NCBI RefSeq assembly: GCF_000701505.1
Contig: NZ_JNJB01000001.1
Span: 186,001 to 250,000, forward strand
Direction of reading: 5' to 3'
Source: Dyadobacter crusticola DSM 16708
GTDB taxonomy: Bacteria > Bacteroidota > Bacteroidia > Cytophagales > Spirosomataceae
DNA length: 64,000 nt
The stretch's first letter is position 1, and the number at the start of each line of letters is the position of its first letter. The notes under the pieces are model-generated. The model ran no database searches. It was not told the origin of the DNA and was given only the letters and a program-made list of their open reading frames with translations. The translations under genes and the position numbers were made by a program. Below, piece after piece: positions 1 to 7,931 of the stretch.

Positions 1-1348
1 TACCGCCTACCCAGGCTTTTACATGTCCGTTACGAGGGTCCATTGACATCATACCTGCACGCAGAAACCGTTTGTAATAAGCAATGGAGTCCATTGGGCT
101 CATCATCACCTCTTTCTCACCATTCCACGTAAAAACCTTCATTTTATAAGGTTTACGCATGATTTTCCAGGCTTCATCTTCGCCCAGGTCTCTTTTCAGG
201 GATATGAAGTGCGGGGTTTTCTTAGCAGCAGCGACCAGAAATCCAGGTATCTCTTTTCCATTATCGAAAGTCCATGGATTACGACCTTTCCAGTGTTCGT
301 CAAAAAGGCGCTGCTGCTCTTTCATGTGCTCTTTTAAAGCATCTTCCTGATAACGCTGCATTCTTGAATCAATGGTAGTATAAATGCGCAACCCGCTGGT
401 GTACAAATCGTAGTTCTTGTCGTGTTCTTCATTGTAAATCTTCACCCAGCTTTTGAGATAATTCCGCATTGACTCACGGAAATATGGAGCCAGACCTGTA
501 TTATGGCTATCTACTGTAAAATTGAGACCCAGTGGTTTTTCCTTGTATCTTAAAAAATCCTCTTCCGGAATGTACTCGTACTTCATCATTTGCGCCAAAA
601 CCGTGTTGCGGCGATTGGTTGCATTCATCGGAAAACGCAAAGGGTTAAAAAGCGTTGGATTTTGCAGCAAACCGACCAGCAGCGCAGCTTCGGTTACGTT
701 CAGGTCCCAGGCTTCTTTGTCGAAATATGTTTTGGCAGCTACTTTAATCCCGTAGGTATTGTTACCAAATGAAACAGTGTTGAGATACATTTGCATGATC
801 TCCTGCTTCGTATACTTTCTTTCAAGGATCACTGCCAGCACCCATTCTTTGGTCTTCGCGATTACAATCCTGACTCCCGGAATTTTACCCAACAATCCTT
901 CATACTCCTCAGAACGTGTGTTGAATAGGTTTTTGGCAACCTGCTGGGTGAGCGTACTACCTCCACCGGAACTTGAATTACCGGAAACAACTCCCTTGAA
1001 TACACGCAGTAGGCTTCTTGGGTCGATTCCCGAGTGATTTACAAAACGTGCATCCTCAGTGGCAACCAACGCGTCGATCAGGTTTGGCGAAATCTGGGAG
1101 ATGTCAATCTGTGTACGGTTTTCGAAGAAGTATTTACCAAGAGATTTGCCATCCTCGCTGATCAGCTCGGAAGCAAGTTCACTTTTGGGGTTTTCAAGAA
1201 TCTTTAAATCCGGCATTCCACCAAAAAGCCAGAAAAAATTAAAGCTTACAGCAACAATATAAAGGATAATCAGACCCAGCCCCAGTGCCACATACTTCCA
1301 CAAGCGTATAATGGTGCGACGATATTTTCCGGGTTGTAACTCAATCAT
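1..1348 (-). CDS. Class A penicillin-binding protein (PBP1A-like), 3' part cut off by window edge
   Basis: Bifunctional peptidoglycan synthase: a GT51 glycosyltransferase domain polymerises lipid II and a transpeptidase domain crosslinks strands in the periplasm. The visible 449 residues start with a short basic cytoplasmic tail and one membrane anchor (about residues 13-42). The GT51 domain follows, with the catalytic-Glu motif TEDARFVNHSGID near residue 98 and the STLTQQVAKNLF motif. The reading ends at HVKAWVGG, before the transpeptidase SxxK serine, so that catalytic centre lies outside the window. The ATG at 1348 is chosen because the basic tail and anchor follow it directly. The PorW-like gene ends 51 bases upstream on the same strand, so co-transcription is possible. 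The family call is firm; the exact paralogue (1A, 1C or other) is not. Confidence 0.9.
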   Translation of the reverse strand, partial: MIELQPGKYRRTIIRLWKYVALGLGLIILYIVAVSFNFFWLFGGMPDLKILENPKSELASELISEDGKSLGKYFFENRTQIDISQISPNLIDALVATEDARFVNHSGIDPRSLLRVFKGVVSGNSSSGGGSTLTQQVAKNLFNTRSEEYEGLLGKIPGVRIVIAKTKEWVLAVILERKYTKQEIMQMYLNTVSFGNNTYGIKVAAKTYFDKEAWDLNVTEAALLVGLLQNPTLFNPLRFPMNATNRRNTVLAQMMKYEYIPEEDFLRYKEKPLGLNFTVDSHNTGLAPYFRESMRNYLKSWVKIYNEEHDKNYDLYTSGLRIYTTIDSRMQRYQEDALKEHMKEQQRLFDEHWKGRNPWTFDNGKEIPGFLVAAAKKTPHFISLKRDLGEDEAWKIMRKPYKMKVFTWNGEKEVMMSPMDSIAYYKRFLRAGMMSMDPRNGHVKAWVGG

Positions 1349-1399
1349 TAGATGTGGGATTTGGTATTGAAAACTTACAAAGATATGATTTCGGGGAAA

Positions 1400-3604
1400 T
1401 TATCTTTTTCCCATCGAAACAGAATTGAATTCCTGCATTTCTTTCAGGCGTGGCAGGTAAATGCTGGTCGGGTACAATCGCATAAATTCGGTAATCGCCT
1501 GTCCATAAGCCTCTTTGCCCCGCACTTTCCCGATCAGGAAAACACGCAGCAGAGCAAACTTATCCTCCATGGATCCTCCTTTATATGCCGGCAGGTTACG
1601 TTCAATATCTTCAAGCGCCTTGGTATAATTTCCGCTCGCATATAGCTGATATACAGCTTCATATTCTTTAATTGGGTTACCAGAATTTCCGGCAGCTTCA
1701 CTGGATTTACTAACCAGCCTCGCATAAGTAGAATTTGGATATTCAGTCACGAGCTTATTCTTCCAGGCGGCTCGCGTTTGATTATCTTCCTCGTAACTCA
1801 GATAGAGCAGGTAGTAAATTTCATCCTTGAACTGCGTTTGGGGATACTCTGTCAGCATACGGTCGAATGTAGCAATTGCCCGGCCAGGCTCTTTAAGGTC
1901 AAAGCGGTAGATCTTACCCAAATTATACAATGCTTCCTCTTTGGCATGCCGCGACTCGGCCATTTGCGGCTCGGTGAGCGGAATATTCTTTTTTAGCAAA
2001 TCATGCGCTTCCTGCCATTCCGGAGTACCTTTCTTTAAGCTTTGATCCACTTGCCCGGTACTTGCCAAACTTGTGCTATCGTCAGAAGAAGAAGCAGGGT
2101 TGTTAGCAGAAGCCTGCAATGGACGATTGCTTCTGCGCCAGTCGTCTTCCAGAGGCCGGTTACCCCAGGTTCTTCTAAAATCCATTTTACCCTGGTTAAT
2201 CAATGCAGGATCATAGAGTTCCCACCTGCGCTCATTTCCATTTACAAGCGGGTTTGAGGCAGTTGGACTATTTACATTACTCTGAGCCGCCAGAGTGGCC
2301 TTTCTGGCTTTTTCTTCTTCCTCAATGCGCAGTTTTTCCCTGGCTTCGATAATGGCGTCAATTTTGTTGTCGAGTGCCGCTGGGTTCATTGCAGCCAATT
2401 TTTGCAGACTGTCCTGGGTTGTAACAATATTATATTGAGTTACAAAACTATCCAATGCGCGTTTTCTGTCGGCAACCAACCGGTACTCGGGTGCTTCCTG
2501 AGGGAGGATCACCAATGCGCTGTCGTAATATGATTTTGAAACTTCATAGTTTTCCAGGGCTTCATAGTTAATGCGGGCAAGTTGCAAATAGGTATATGCC
2601 TTTTGCTGCATATTTCCTTTGGAAGCCGCGATTGATTTTTGAAGATAACCCACCGCTTCCGGAACCTGCTTGCGGTGCTCTGCAAGCAAACCCATTGTGA
2701 AGTAAATCCTATCACGTAGATCATCGTTTTTCCTGTCGCGCAGCATTTTGTCGAAACCTACTGAGCTCAGGTCTTTCTTAGGATTCAGTACAACTTCATT
2801 TTGCAGGGAATTCATGGACGAATAAAATCCCAGATCATAGGAAGGGCGATTTTTGGAAACTCCTCTGTAATGTCGGTTTGCCAAAGCATACTGGCCAAGC
2901 CGGTCGTACATTTGCGCTGCAGCGAAATGAATCCGGGCTGTTTCGATTGATTTTTTCAATAAAGGAAATGTCTCTTCAAGGATTGCAACCGAAGTCAGGT
3001 ACTCTCCATTTTGCTGATGAAGATATGCTTTGGTAAGATAAAACTCCCGGATAGAGGATTTGCTGAGTGGCTGCTGGCTTAGGTACTCTGCCACGCCCAG
3101 TGCATTTGAGTAATCTTTTTGCTCGATATACGCCCGCATTAACAAGATCAGCGCATTGTTCTTGTCATTCTCATCGTGCCCATTGGCATACACATACCGG
3201 AGTGCTTCCAGCCCATCGGCCCATTGCCCAAGGTAAAGCCGGGATTTGCCCAAGAGGATATAACTATTATCCAGCCACTTACTGTTCTGGTGTTTTTCAG
3301 CAACTATCGAGGCTTTTCTGATCGCATCTTCCAGCTTTGGCTTTACAGGAAGCGCCAGAAGCGAATCCATCGGAAGGAGGATCGGGAGCGGCTGGTTATA
3401 ATCTTCTTTGAAAGCCTTTTTCATTTCGTACTCAGCTTCCAGCATATCCTGCTCGGCCATGAAGTATGCATTATACCTCGCCGAAATGTTATGGAAATTC
3501 ACCGCGCCCGGCCTGTTGCTGAACTGCGAACATCCAGCAAGCAGCGCTATCAGAACAAGGAATGAAGTAAATTTTCGGATATGAAAGGCAATAATGTCGA
3601 TCAC
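1400..3604 (-). CDS. TPR lipoprotein, PorW/SprE-like type IX secretion component
   Basis: A large lipoprotein with a lipobox (LIALLAGC) and many tetratricopeptide-like helical pairs. Just after the lipid Cys comes a segment with HNISARYNAYFMAEQDML, which I recognise from the PorW/SprE family of type IX secretion and gliding lipoproteins. In that family the protein links the periplasmic and outer-membrane parts of the secretion machine. The middle is low complexity (E/K/A-rich, then N/S/D-rich, about residues 440-540), and TPR-like repeats resume to the C terminus. The frame is open up to an ATG at 3643, but that start puts the lipid Cys at residue 38. The GTG at 3604 gives a 25-residue signal and is preferred. 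A type IX cargo subtilase lies at 23.5 kb. It could also be a generic TPR lipoprotein. Confidence 0.72.
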   Translation of the reverse strand: MIDIIAFHIRKFTSFLVLIALLAGCSQFSNRPGAVNFHNISARYNAYFMAEQDMLEAEYEMKKAFKEDYNQPLPILLPMDSLLALPVKPKLEDAIRKASIVAEKHQNSKWLDNSYILLGKSRLYLGQWADGLEALRYVYANGHDENDKNNALILLMRAYIEQKDYSNALGVAEYLSQQPLSKSSIREFYLTKAYLHQQNGEYLTSVAILEETFPLLKKSIETARIHFAAAQMYDRLGQYALANRHYRGVSKNRPSYDLGFYSSMNSLQNEVVLNPKKDLSSVGFDKMLRDRKNDDLRDRIYFTMGLLAEHRKQVPEAVGYLQKSIAASKGNMQQKAYTYLQLARINYEALENYEVSKSYYDSALVILPQEAPEYRLVADRKRALDSFVTQYNIVTTQDSLQKLAAMNPAALDNKIDAIIEAREKLRIEEEEKARKATLAAQSNVNSPTASNPLVNGNERRWELYDPALINQGKMDFRRTWGNRPLEDDWRRSNRPLQASANNPASSSDDSTSLASTGQVDQSLKKGTPEWQEAHDLLKKNIPLTEPQMAESRHAKEEALYNLGKIYRFDLKEPGRAIATFDRMLTEYPQTQFKDEIYYLLYLSYEEDNQTRAAWKNKLVTEYPNSTYARLVSKSSEAAGNSGNPIKEYEAVYQLYASGNYTKALEDIERNLPAYKGGSMEDKFALLRVFLIGKVRGKEAYGQAITEFMRLYPTSIYLPRLKEMQEFNSVSMGKR

Positions 3605-3739
3605 AAAGCAGCTTTTAGGGGTGGTCTGATCTTCTTGTAACAAGCAAAACTAAAACGGCAATTTAAATAAAACCGTATCGAAGATAGCGGCATTTGTGAA
3701 AATTGGAGCAATTTTACCGTAATATTATCGATCAGCGGC

Positions 3740-3988
3740 ATGGACAGCGAAAGCAACACATCGGGGGAGAAAAACAGAAAAGATGCGGTTAAAAGCCAGT
3801 CTTCCAAGTTCCTGAAATATTCCGGATTGGCTACACAAATGCTGGGGACGATTCTGCTGTTTACCTGGGGCGGGTACAAACTGGACGAATACCAGCAAAA
3901 CAAAGTACCTGTATGGACGCTGGTCCTTTCGCTTACATCAATAGCCGGCTCGCTTTATATGCTGATCAGAAGCTTTACTAAGTCCTGA
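3740..3988 (+). CDS. atpZ: AtpZ/AtpI family ATP synthase accessory protein
   Basis: An 82-residue protein with a charged, soluble N terminus (about 30 residues) followed by two membrane helices. The first helix region has KYSGLATQM and the loop has WGGYKLDEY, the pattern of the short AtpZ/AtpI accessory proteins encoded just ahead of F-type ATP synthase operons. Proposed roles in the family are assembly of the c ring or magnesium handling; neither can be read from the sequence. It is the first gene of the run that continues with the ATP synthase membrane subunits. The PorW-like gene diverges from it, so the interval 3605-3739 should hold both promoters, though no convincing box was found. Confidence 0.82.
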   Translation: MDSESNTSGEKNRKDAVKSQSSKFLKYSGLATQMLGTILLFTWGGYKLDEYQQNKVPVWTLVLSLTSIAGSLYMLIRSFTKS

Positions 3989-4009
3989 GCCCTTCACCTA
4001 GTCAGTCTA

Positions 4010-4369
4010 ATGCTACGCACATTACTTGCCACCCTCATTTTGGGAATTGTATTATTCCTTGTTAAGTACTTTGGAGGAGATACCTTGCTTCACGCCTATA
4101 TATGGTATATTCTGCTGTTTTTCCTGGGACTCTCATTTTTGGGTCACCGGCTAATGGAAATAGGATTAAGAAACAACCGGGAGAAATTTGTCACTTTTTA
4201 CATTTCTTCAATCGTTGCCCGCATTATACTATGTCTCATTTTCATTGCCTTCTTTTTATATCAGGGGCTAAGTGATTCATTCCTATTCATTATCAATTTT
4301 TTTGCACTCTATTTATTTTATACATGTTTTGAAATATATGGTTTGTATCGTAACTTGCGCCGCGATTGA
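4010..4369 (+). CDS. Small four-helix membrane protein in the ATP synthase operon (AtpI-like position)
   Basis: A 119-residue, very hydrophobic protein with four predicted membrane helices (about residues 4-20, 28-46, 63-82 and 88-110) and a basic tail ending NLRRD. I do not recognise a specific family motif. It sits 21 bases after atpZ and 24 bases before the subunit a gene, the place where many bacteria carry an AtpI-type protein that helps assemble the c ring. By position it may do the same job, but this is inference. Confidence 0.6.
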   Translation: MLRTLLATLILGIVLFLVKYFGGDTLLHAYIWYILLFFLGLSFLGHRLMEIGLRNNREKFVTFYISSIVARIILCLIFIAFFLYQGLSDSFLFIINFFALYLFYTCFEIYGLYRNLRRD

Positions 4370-4393
4370 CAAAGCATAGTATTTCAAGCATTT

Positions 4394-5476
4394 ATGTATA
4401 TCCATATCAGACGTTTTTTTACAATTGCCCTGGTAGCTACTACCTGTCTTTTTAGCGTTCCTACCCAGGCTCAGCATGAGGGTGAAAAGGTAGCCGAAAG
4501 CATTAACGAGGAAGAGCACAAAATTGAACATAATCTTGAAGAGTCAGAGGAGAAGTTCAATATCGGTGAGATGATCATGCACCACATTGCCGACTCTCAC
4601 GAATGGGAAATCACACACGGGGTGGTGATACCGCTGCCGGTGATTCTTTACTCAGCTGACCGCGGAATTGAAGTATTCTCTTCATCCAATTTCCACAACG
4701 AACACCACGAATACAACGGATACCATCTGGTTCACGGCGATTCAGAACAGATTATCCCGGTTGACGAGTCTCGTAAGATTTACGACTTCTCAATTACAAA
4801 GAATGTAGCTTCTATGCTGCTCAGCGCGGTGATTCTGATCCTCGTTTTTACGAGCATCGCGAAATTCTACAAGAACAATCACAGGAAAGCACCAAGAGGC
4901 TTTCAGTCAGCAATGGAGGTGATTATTCTTTTCATCCGCGACGAAGTTGTAAAGCCTAATGTGGGTCCTAAATATGAAAAATACCTGCCTTACCTGCTGA
5001 CATTATTTTTCTTCATATTGATCAACAATATCATGGGTCTGCTTCCGGGCTCTGCCAACCTGACCGGAAATATCGCAGTGACCATGACACTTGCAGTTTT
5101 GACGTTCATTATTGTCCACCTGAATGCAAATGGCAATTATTACAAACACCTTTTAAAACCAACCGGCGTTCCAGCGCCATTGTTGCTGATCATGATTCCG
5201 GTTGAGATCGTGGGTGTGTTTATGAAGCCATTTTCTCTGATGGTGCGGCTTTTTGCCAACATTACAGCAGGCCACATTATCCTTTTAAGTCTTTTCGGTC
5301 TGATCTTTATTTTCCAAAGCATCGTGATCGCGCCGGTTATTTCGCTTTTCGCCTTGTTCCTCAACTTTATCGAGATCATGGTAGCGTTTATCCAGGCATT
5401 TATCTTTACACTTTTATCGTCCATGTACATCGGCAGCGCTATCGAAGAACATAGCCACGCAGATCACGGACATTGA
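4394..5476 (+). CDS. atpB: F0F1 ATP synthase subunit a
   Basis: Stator channel subunit that carries protons to and from the c ring in the inner membrane. The protein is 360 residues, longer than the usual ~250-270, because of a signal-peptide-like N terminus (ending about PTQAQ, residue 27) and an acidic, His-rich periplasmic stretch (about 30-130), as is usual in Bacteroidota. Several membrane helices follow. The essential arginine lies in SLMVRLFANITAGH, and the NNIMGLLPG motif marks an earlier helix. The C-terminal tail is His-rich. It is followed 44 bases later by atpE. Confidence 0.96.
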   Translation: MYIHIRRFFTIALVATTCLFSVPTQAQHEGEKVAESINEEEHKIEHNLEESEEKFNIGEMIMHHIADSHEWEITHGVVIPLPVILYSADRGIEVFSSSNFHNEHHEYNGYHLVHGDSEQIIPVDESRKIYDFSITKNVASMLLSAVILILVFTSIAKFYKNNHRKAPRGFQSAMEVIILFIRDEVVKPNVGPKYEKYLPYLLTLFFFILINNIMGLLPGSANLTGNIAVTMTLAVLTFIIVHLNANGNYYKHLLKPTGVPAPLLLIMIPVEIVGVFMKPFSLMVRLFANITAGHIILLSLFGLIFIFQSIVIAPVISLFALFLNFIEIMVAFIQAFIFTLLSSMYIGSAIEEHSHADHGH

Positions 5477-5508
5477 TTCCGAATCTCTTTTTATCAATTA
5501 TATTTTAA

Positions 5509-5784
<276 letters not shown>

Positions 5785-5845
5785 TCGACACTGGACTTAG
5801 TCCTTACTTCAAATGCATTAGGCTGAGAAGTAAAATGAAACTCTT

Positions 5846-5875
5846 CGTGGAAGCATTAGGCTTCCACGATTTTTT
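5846..5875 (+). terminator. Hairpin with T run between atpE and atpF (possible partial terminator)
   Basis: A perfect 9-bp stem (5846-5854 with 5860-5868) with a 5-base loop is followed after one base by six T. This is the classic form of an intrinsic terminator, yet it lies inside an apparent operon, 39 bases before the atpF ATG. It may end part of the transcription after the c-subunit gene, or mark an mRNA processing point that protects the upstream message. Confidence 0.75.
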
Positions 5876-5913
5876 GAAAAAAGAGAGCTACTTACACTTA
5901 AACTCATTATTCT

Positions 5914-6408
5914 ATGTCATTGCTTACTCCAAACCCAGGTCTTATCTTCTGGATGCTTGTAGTATTCTTACTGGTGGTTTTCATCCTTGCCAAATTTGCC
6001 TGGAAACCCATCATCAAAGGACTTAAAGACCGTGAAAACGAAATCCAAGGTGCATTGGACCTGGCGGAAAGAACCCGCGCTGAGATGGTTCAATTGAAGT
6101 CTGACAACGAGAAACTGATCGCAGAAGCGAATGCGGTTCGTGACCAGATCCTTCGTGACGCGAAAGATGCCGCTGATCGCACGATCGCTGAATCAAAAGA
6201 CAAAGCAGCTGTGGAAGCACAGAAAATGATCGAAAGCGCTCGCGAATCGATCCGCAACGAACAACAGGTTGCAGTATCTAAAATCAGAAAAGAAGTAGCT
6301 ACACTTTCACTCGAAATCGCTGAGAAAGTATTGCAGCGTGAATTGAAAGACAAGGAAGCCCAGGAAAAATTGATCGCGGAACTTGCTTCTTCTGCACGTC
6401 TTAATTAA
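5914..6408 (+). CDS. atpF: F0F1 ATP synthase subunit b
   Basis: Peripheral stalk subunit of 164 residues. One N-terminal membrane helix (about residues 8-28, LIFWMLVVFLLVVFILAKF) is followed by a long charged amphipathic helix (KDRENEIQGALDLAERTR and onward) that dimerises and reaches up to subunit delta. Length and layout match standard b subunits. The gene lies 129 bases after atpE, a wider gap than others in this run, and 15 bases before atpH. The hairpin at 5846 separates it from atpE. Confidence 0.95.
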   Translation: MSLLTPNPGLIFWMLVVFLLVVFILAKFAWKPIIKGLKDRENEIQGALDLAERTRAEMVQLKSDNEKLIAEANAVRDQILRDAKDAADRTIAESKDKAAVEAQKMIESARESIRNEQQVAVSKIRKEVATLSLEIAEKVLQRELKDKEAQEKLIAELASSARLN

Positions 6409-6423
6409 ACCACTTGATTTCCG

Positions 6424-6960
6424 ATGTCAGTAAGTATAGTAGCTTCCAGATATGCAAAATCGCTGATTGAACTTGCAAAAGAGCAAAATGTGCTTGAAGC
6501 AGTTTACCAGGATATGATTTTGTTTAAAGATACAGCCGACAAAAACAGAGGGTTGATGCTTGCATTGAAAAGCCCTGTGGTGCGTCACGAAAAGAAATCA
6601 GGTATACTGAAAGCACTTTTCGAGAGCCGCGTGAATCCGGTATCTTACGCGATCTTTAATATTATTACAAAGAAAAACCGTGAGTCGATCCTTGATGAGA
6701 TCGCAAACGAATTTATAAAAGCATACAACCTTCACCAGGGAATTCAGAAAGCGACTGTTACAACAACAACTCCTTTGACAGAAGAGCTGCGTCAGCAGTT
6801 TCAGGAAATCGTTAAAGAGAAAACGGGAAGAACAGTGCAACTGGCTGAGAAAATCAATCCTGCGTTGATTGGAGGATATATCCTGACTATTGAAGACCGC
6901 CAGATCGACGCGTCTTTAAGAAGCAGACTGAATGAGCTTAAATTACAGTTAGTAAACTGA
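6424..6960 (+). CDS. atpH: F0F1 ATP synthase subunit delta
   Basis: A 178-residue OSCP/delta protein that joins the peripheral stalk to the top of the F1 head. The N-terminal six-helix domain begins with SRYAKSLIELAKEQN, and the C-terminal part has the family signature NPALIGGYILTIEDRQID with LRSRLNEL. It is the last gene of this run: a strong terminator follows at once and the next gene is on the other strand. The alpha and gamma genes, which often follow delta in bacteria, are not here. Confidence 0.95.
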   Translation: MSVSIVASRYAKSLIELAKEQNVLEAVYQDMILFKDTADKNRGLMLALKSPVVRHEKKSGILKALFESRVNPVSYAIFNIITKKNRESILDEIANEFIKAYNLHQGIQKATVTTTTPLTEELRQQFQEIVKEKTGRTVQLAEKINPALIGGYILTIEDRQIDASLRSRLNELKLQLVN

Positions 6961-6984
6961 AATTTTTATCTGCATAATTTGGAA

Positions 6985-7016
6985 GACCCGGCTGCTATGC
7001 GGCCGGGTCTTTTTTT
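6985..7016 (+). terminator. Intrinsic terminator after atpH
   Basis: GC-rich 8-bp stem GACCCGGC (6985-6992) paired with 7002-7009, directly followed by seven T. It ends the ATP synthase transcript 25 bases after the atpH stop. Confidence 0.92.
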
Positions 7017-7020
7017 GTTA

Positions 7021-7905
7021 TTAAACTTTCATCTTGGTTACATTCTTGAAGCTGGTCTCAATTGCTTCAAGCGGCGGTCTTTTAGCTACATCCTGCTCAA
7101 CAAAGAAGTGCGTCAGGCCAGCTGTCTTCCGGGCATCAAATATTTTCTTAAAATCAATGGATCCGGTACCTACTTCCGCGAAAGACTGGTCTGTCTTGTC
7201 CATATCTTTCACGTGCCATAATGGGAAACGACCCGGATACTTTTTAAACAAATCAACAGGATCCATTCCGGCCTTTACGATCCAGTAAAGGTCAAGCTCC
7301 AACTTAACCAGATTTGGGTCTGTGGAAGCAATCAGATCATAAGGTAATTGTCCGTCAATTTGTTTGAATTCAAAATCATGATTGTGGTATCCAAACTGCA
7401 GTCCTGCTTTCTTCGCTACCTCGCCCGACTTATTGAACAGCTCAACATAGCTTTTGTACTGATCAATACTTTGCCGTTCCTTGTCTGTCAAATAGGCGCA
7501 TACCGCGTATTTTTGCCCGATTTCAGCCGCATCGTCAATTGCCTGCTGCCAATTGTTGCTGAGCGTACCTTTTGCGGTCTTATTCTCAACTCCAGCACCA
7601 TAATGCCCGCTCACCGGATTTAAGCCAAGATCGCCCAGGATCGCCTTAAATTCCTTAGGTGTTTTGCCAAAGAATTTTCCGTCTGAATAGCCAAACAGCT
7701 CCACTTCCTTATAACCTATCGCAGACACCCTTTTCAGGGTTCCAAGTAGGTCTTTGGATAGTTCATTGCGTAAGGTGTACAATTGTAAACCTATCTTGGA
7801 AGCAGCCTTCGAGTCCAAATTCAGTTTAGATAACATGGGCGTAGCAAGCATCAATGCGCCTGCTTTCATAAATGATTTCCGGGAAATCTTTTGGTCGTAA
7901 TTCAT
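7021..7905 (-). CDS. Exported sugar phosphate isomerase/epimerase-like TIM-barrel protein
   Basis: A 294-residue xylose-isomerase-like TIM barrel (AP endonuclease family 2 fold). The N terminus (SRKSFMKAGALMLA) resembles a Tat signal in which the second arginine is lysine, so export is likely. Barrel landmarks include IGLQLYTLR, GYKEVELFGY, FGYHNHDFEF (metal-binding His), VKLELDLYW, LWHVKDMD and FFVEQDV, the usual metal-ligand positions. In Bacteroidota such exported barrels often take part in carbohydrate or inositol-type metabolism, but the substrate cannot be read here. The stop lies just past the atpH terminator, and the esterase gene lies 26 bases upstream on the same strand, suggesting co-transcription. 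Confidence 0.85.
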   Translation of the reverse strand: MNYDQKISRKSFMKAGALMLATPMLSKLNLDSKAASKIGLQLYTLRNELSKDLLGTLKRVSAIGYKEVELFGYSDGKFFGKTPKEFKAILGDLGLNPVSGHYGAGVENKTAKGTLSNNWQQAIDDAAEIGQKYAVCAYLTDKERQSIDQYKSYVELFNKSGEVAKKAGLQFGYHNHDFEFKQIDGQLPYDLIASTDPNLVKLELDLYWIVKAGMDPVDLFKKYPGRFPLWHVKDMDKTDQSFAEVGTGSIDFKKIFDARKTAGLTHFFVEQDVAKRPPLEAIETSFKNVTKMKV

Positions 7906-7931
7906 CGGTTATATGGTAAAAGATAATAATT

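Noticed and set aside
5835..6026. 63-codon frame overlapping the start of atpF
   Set aside because: It contains the atpE-atpF hairpin and overlaps the conserved atpF start in another frame, so it is not a gene.
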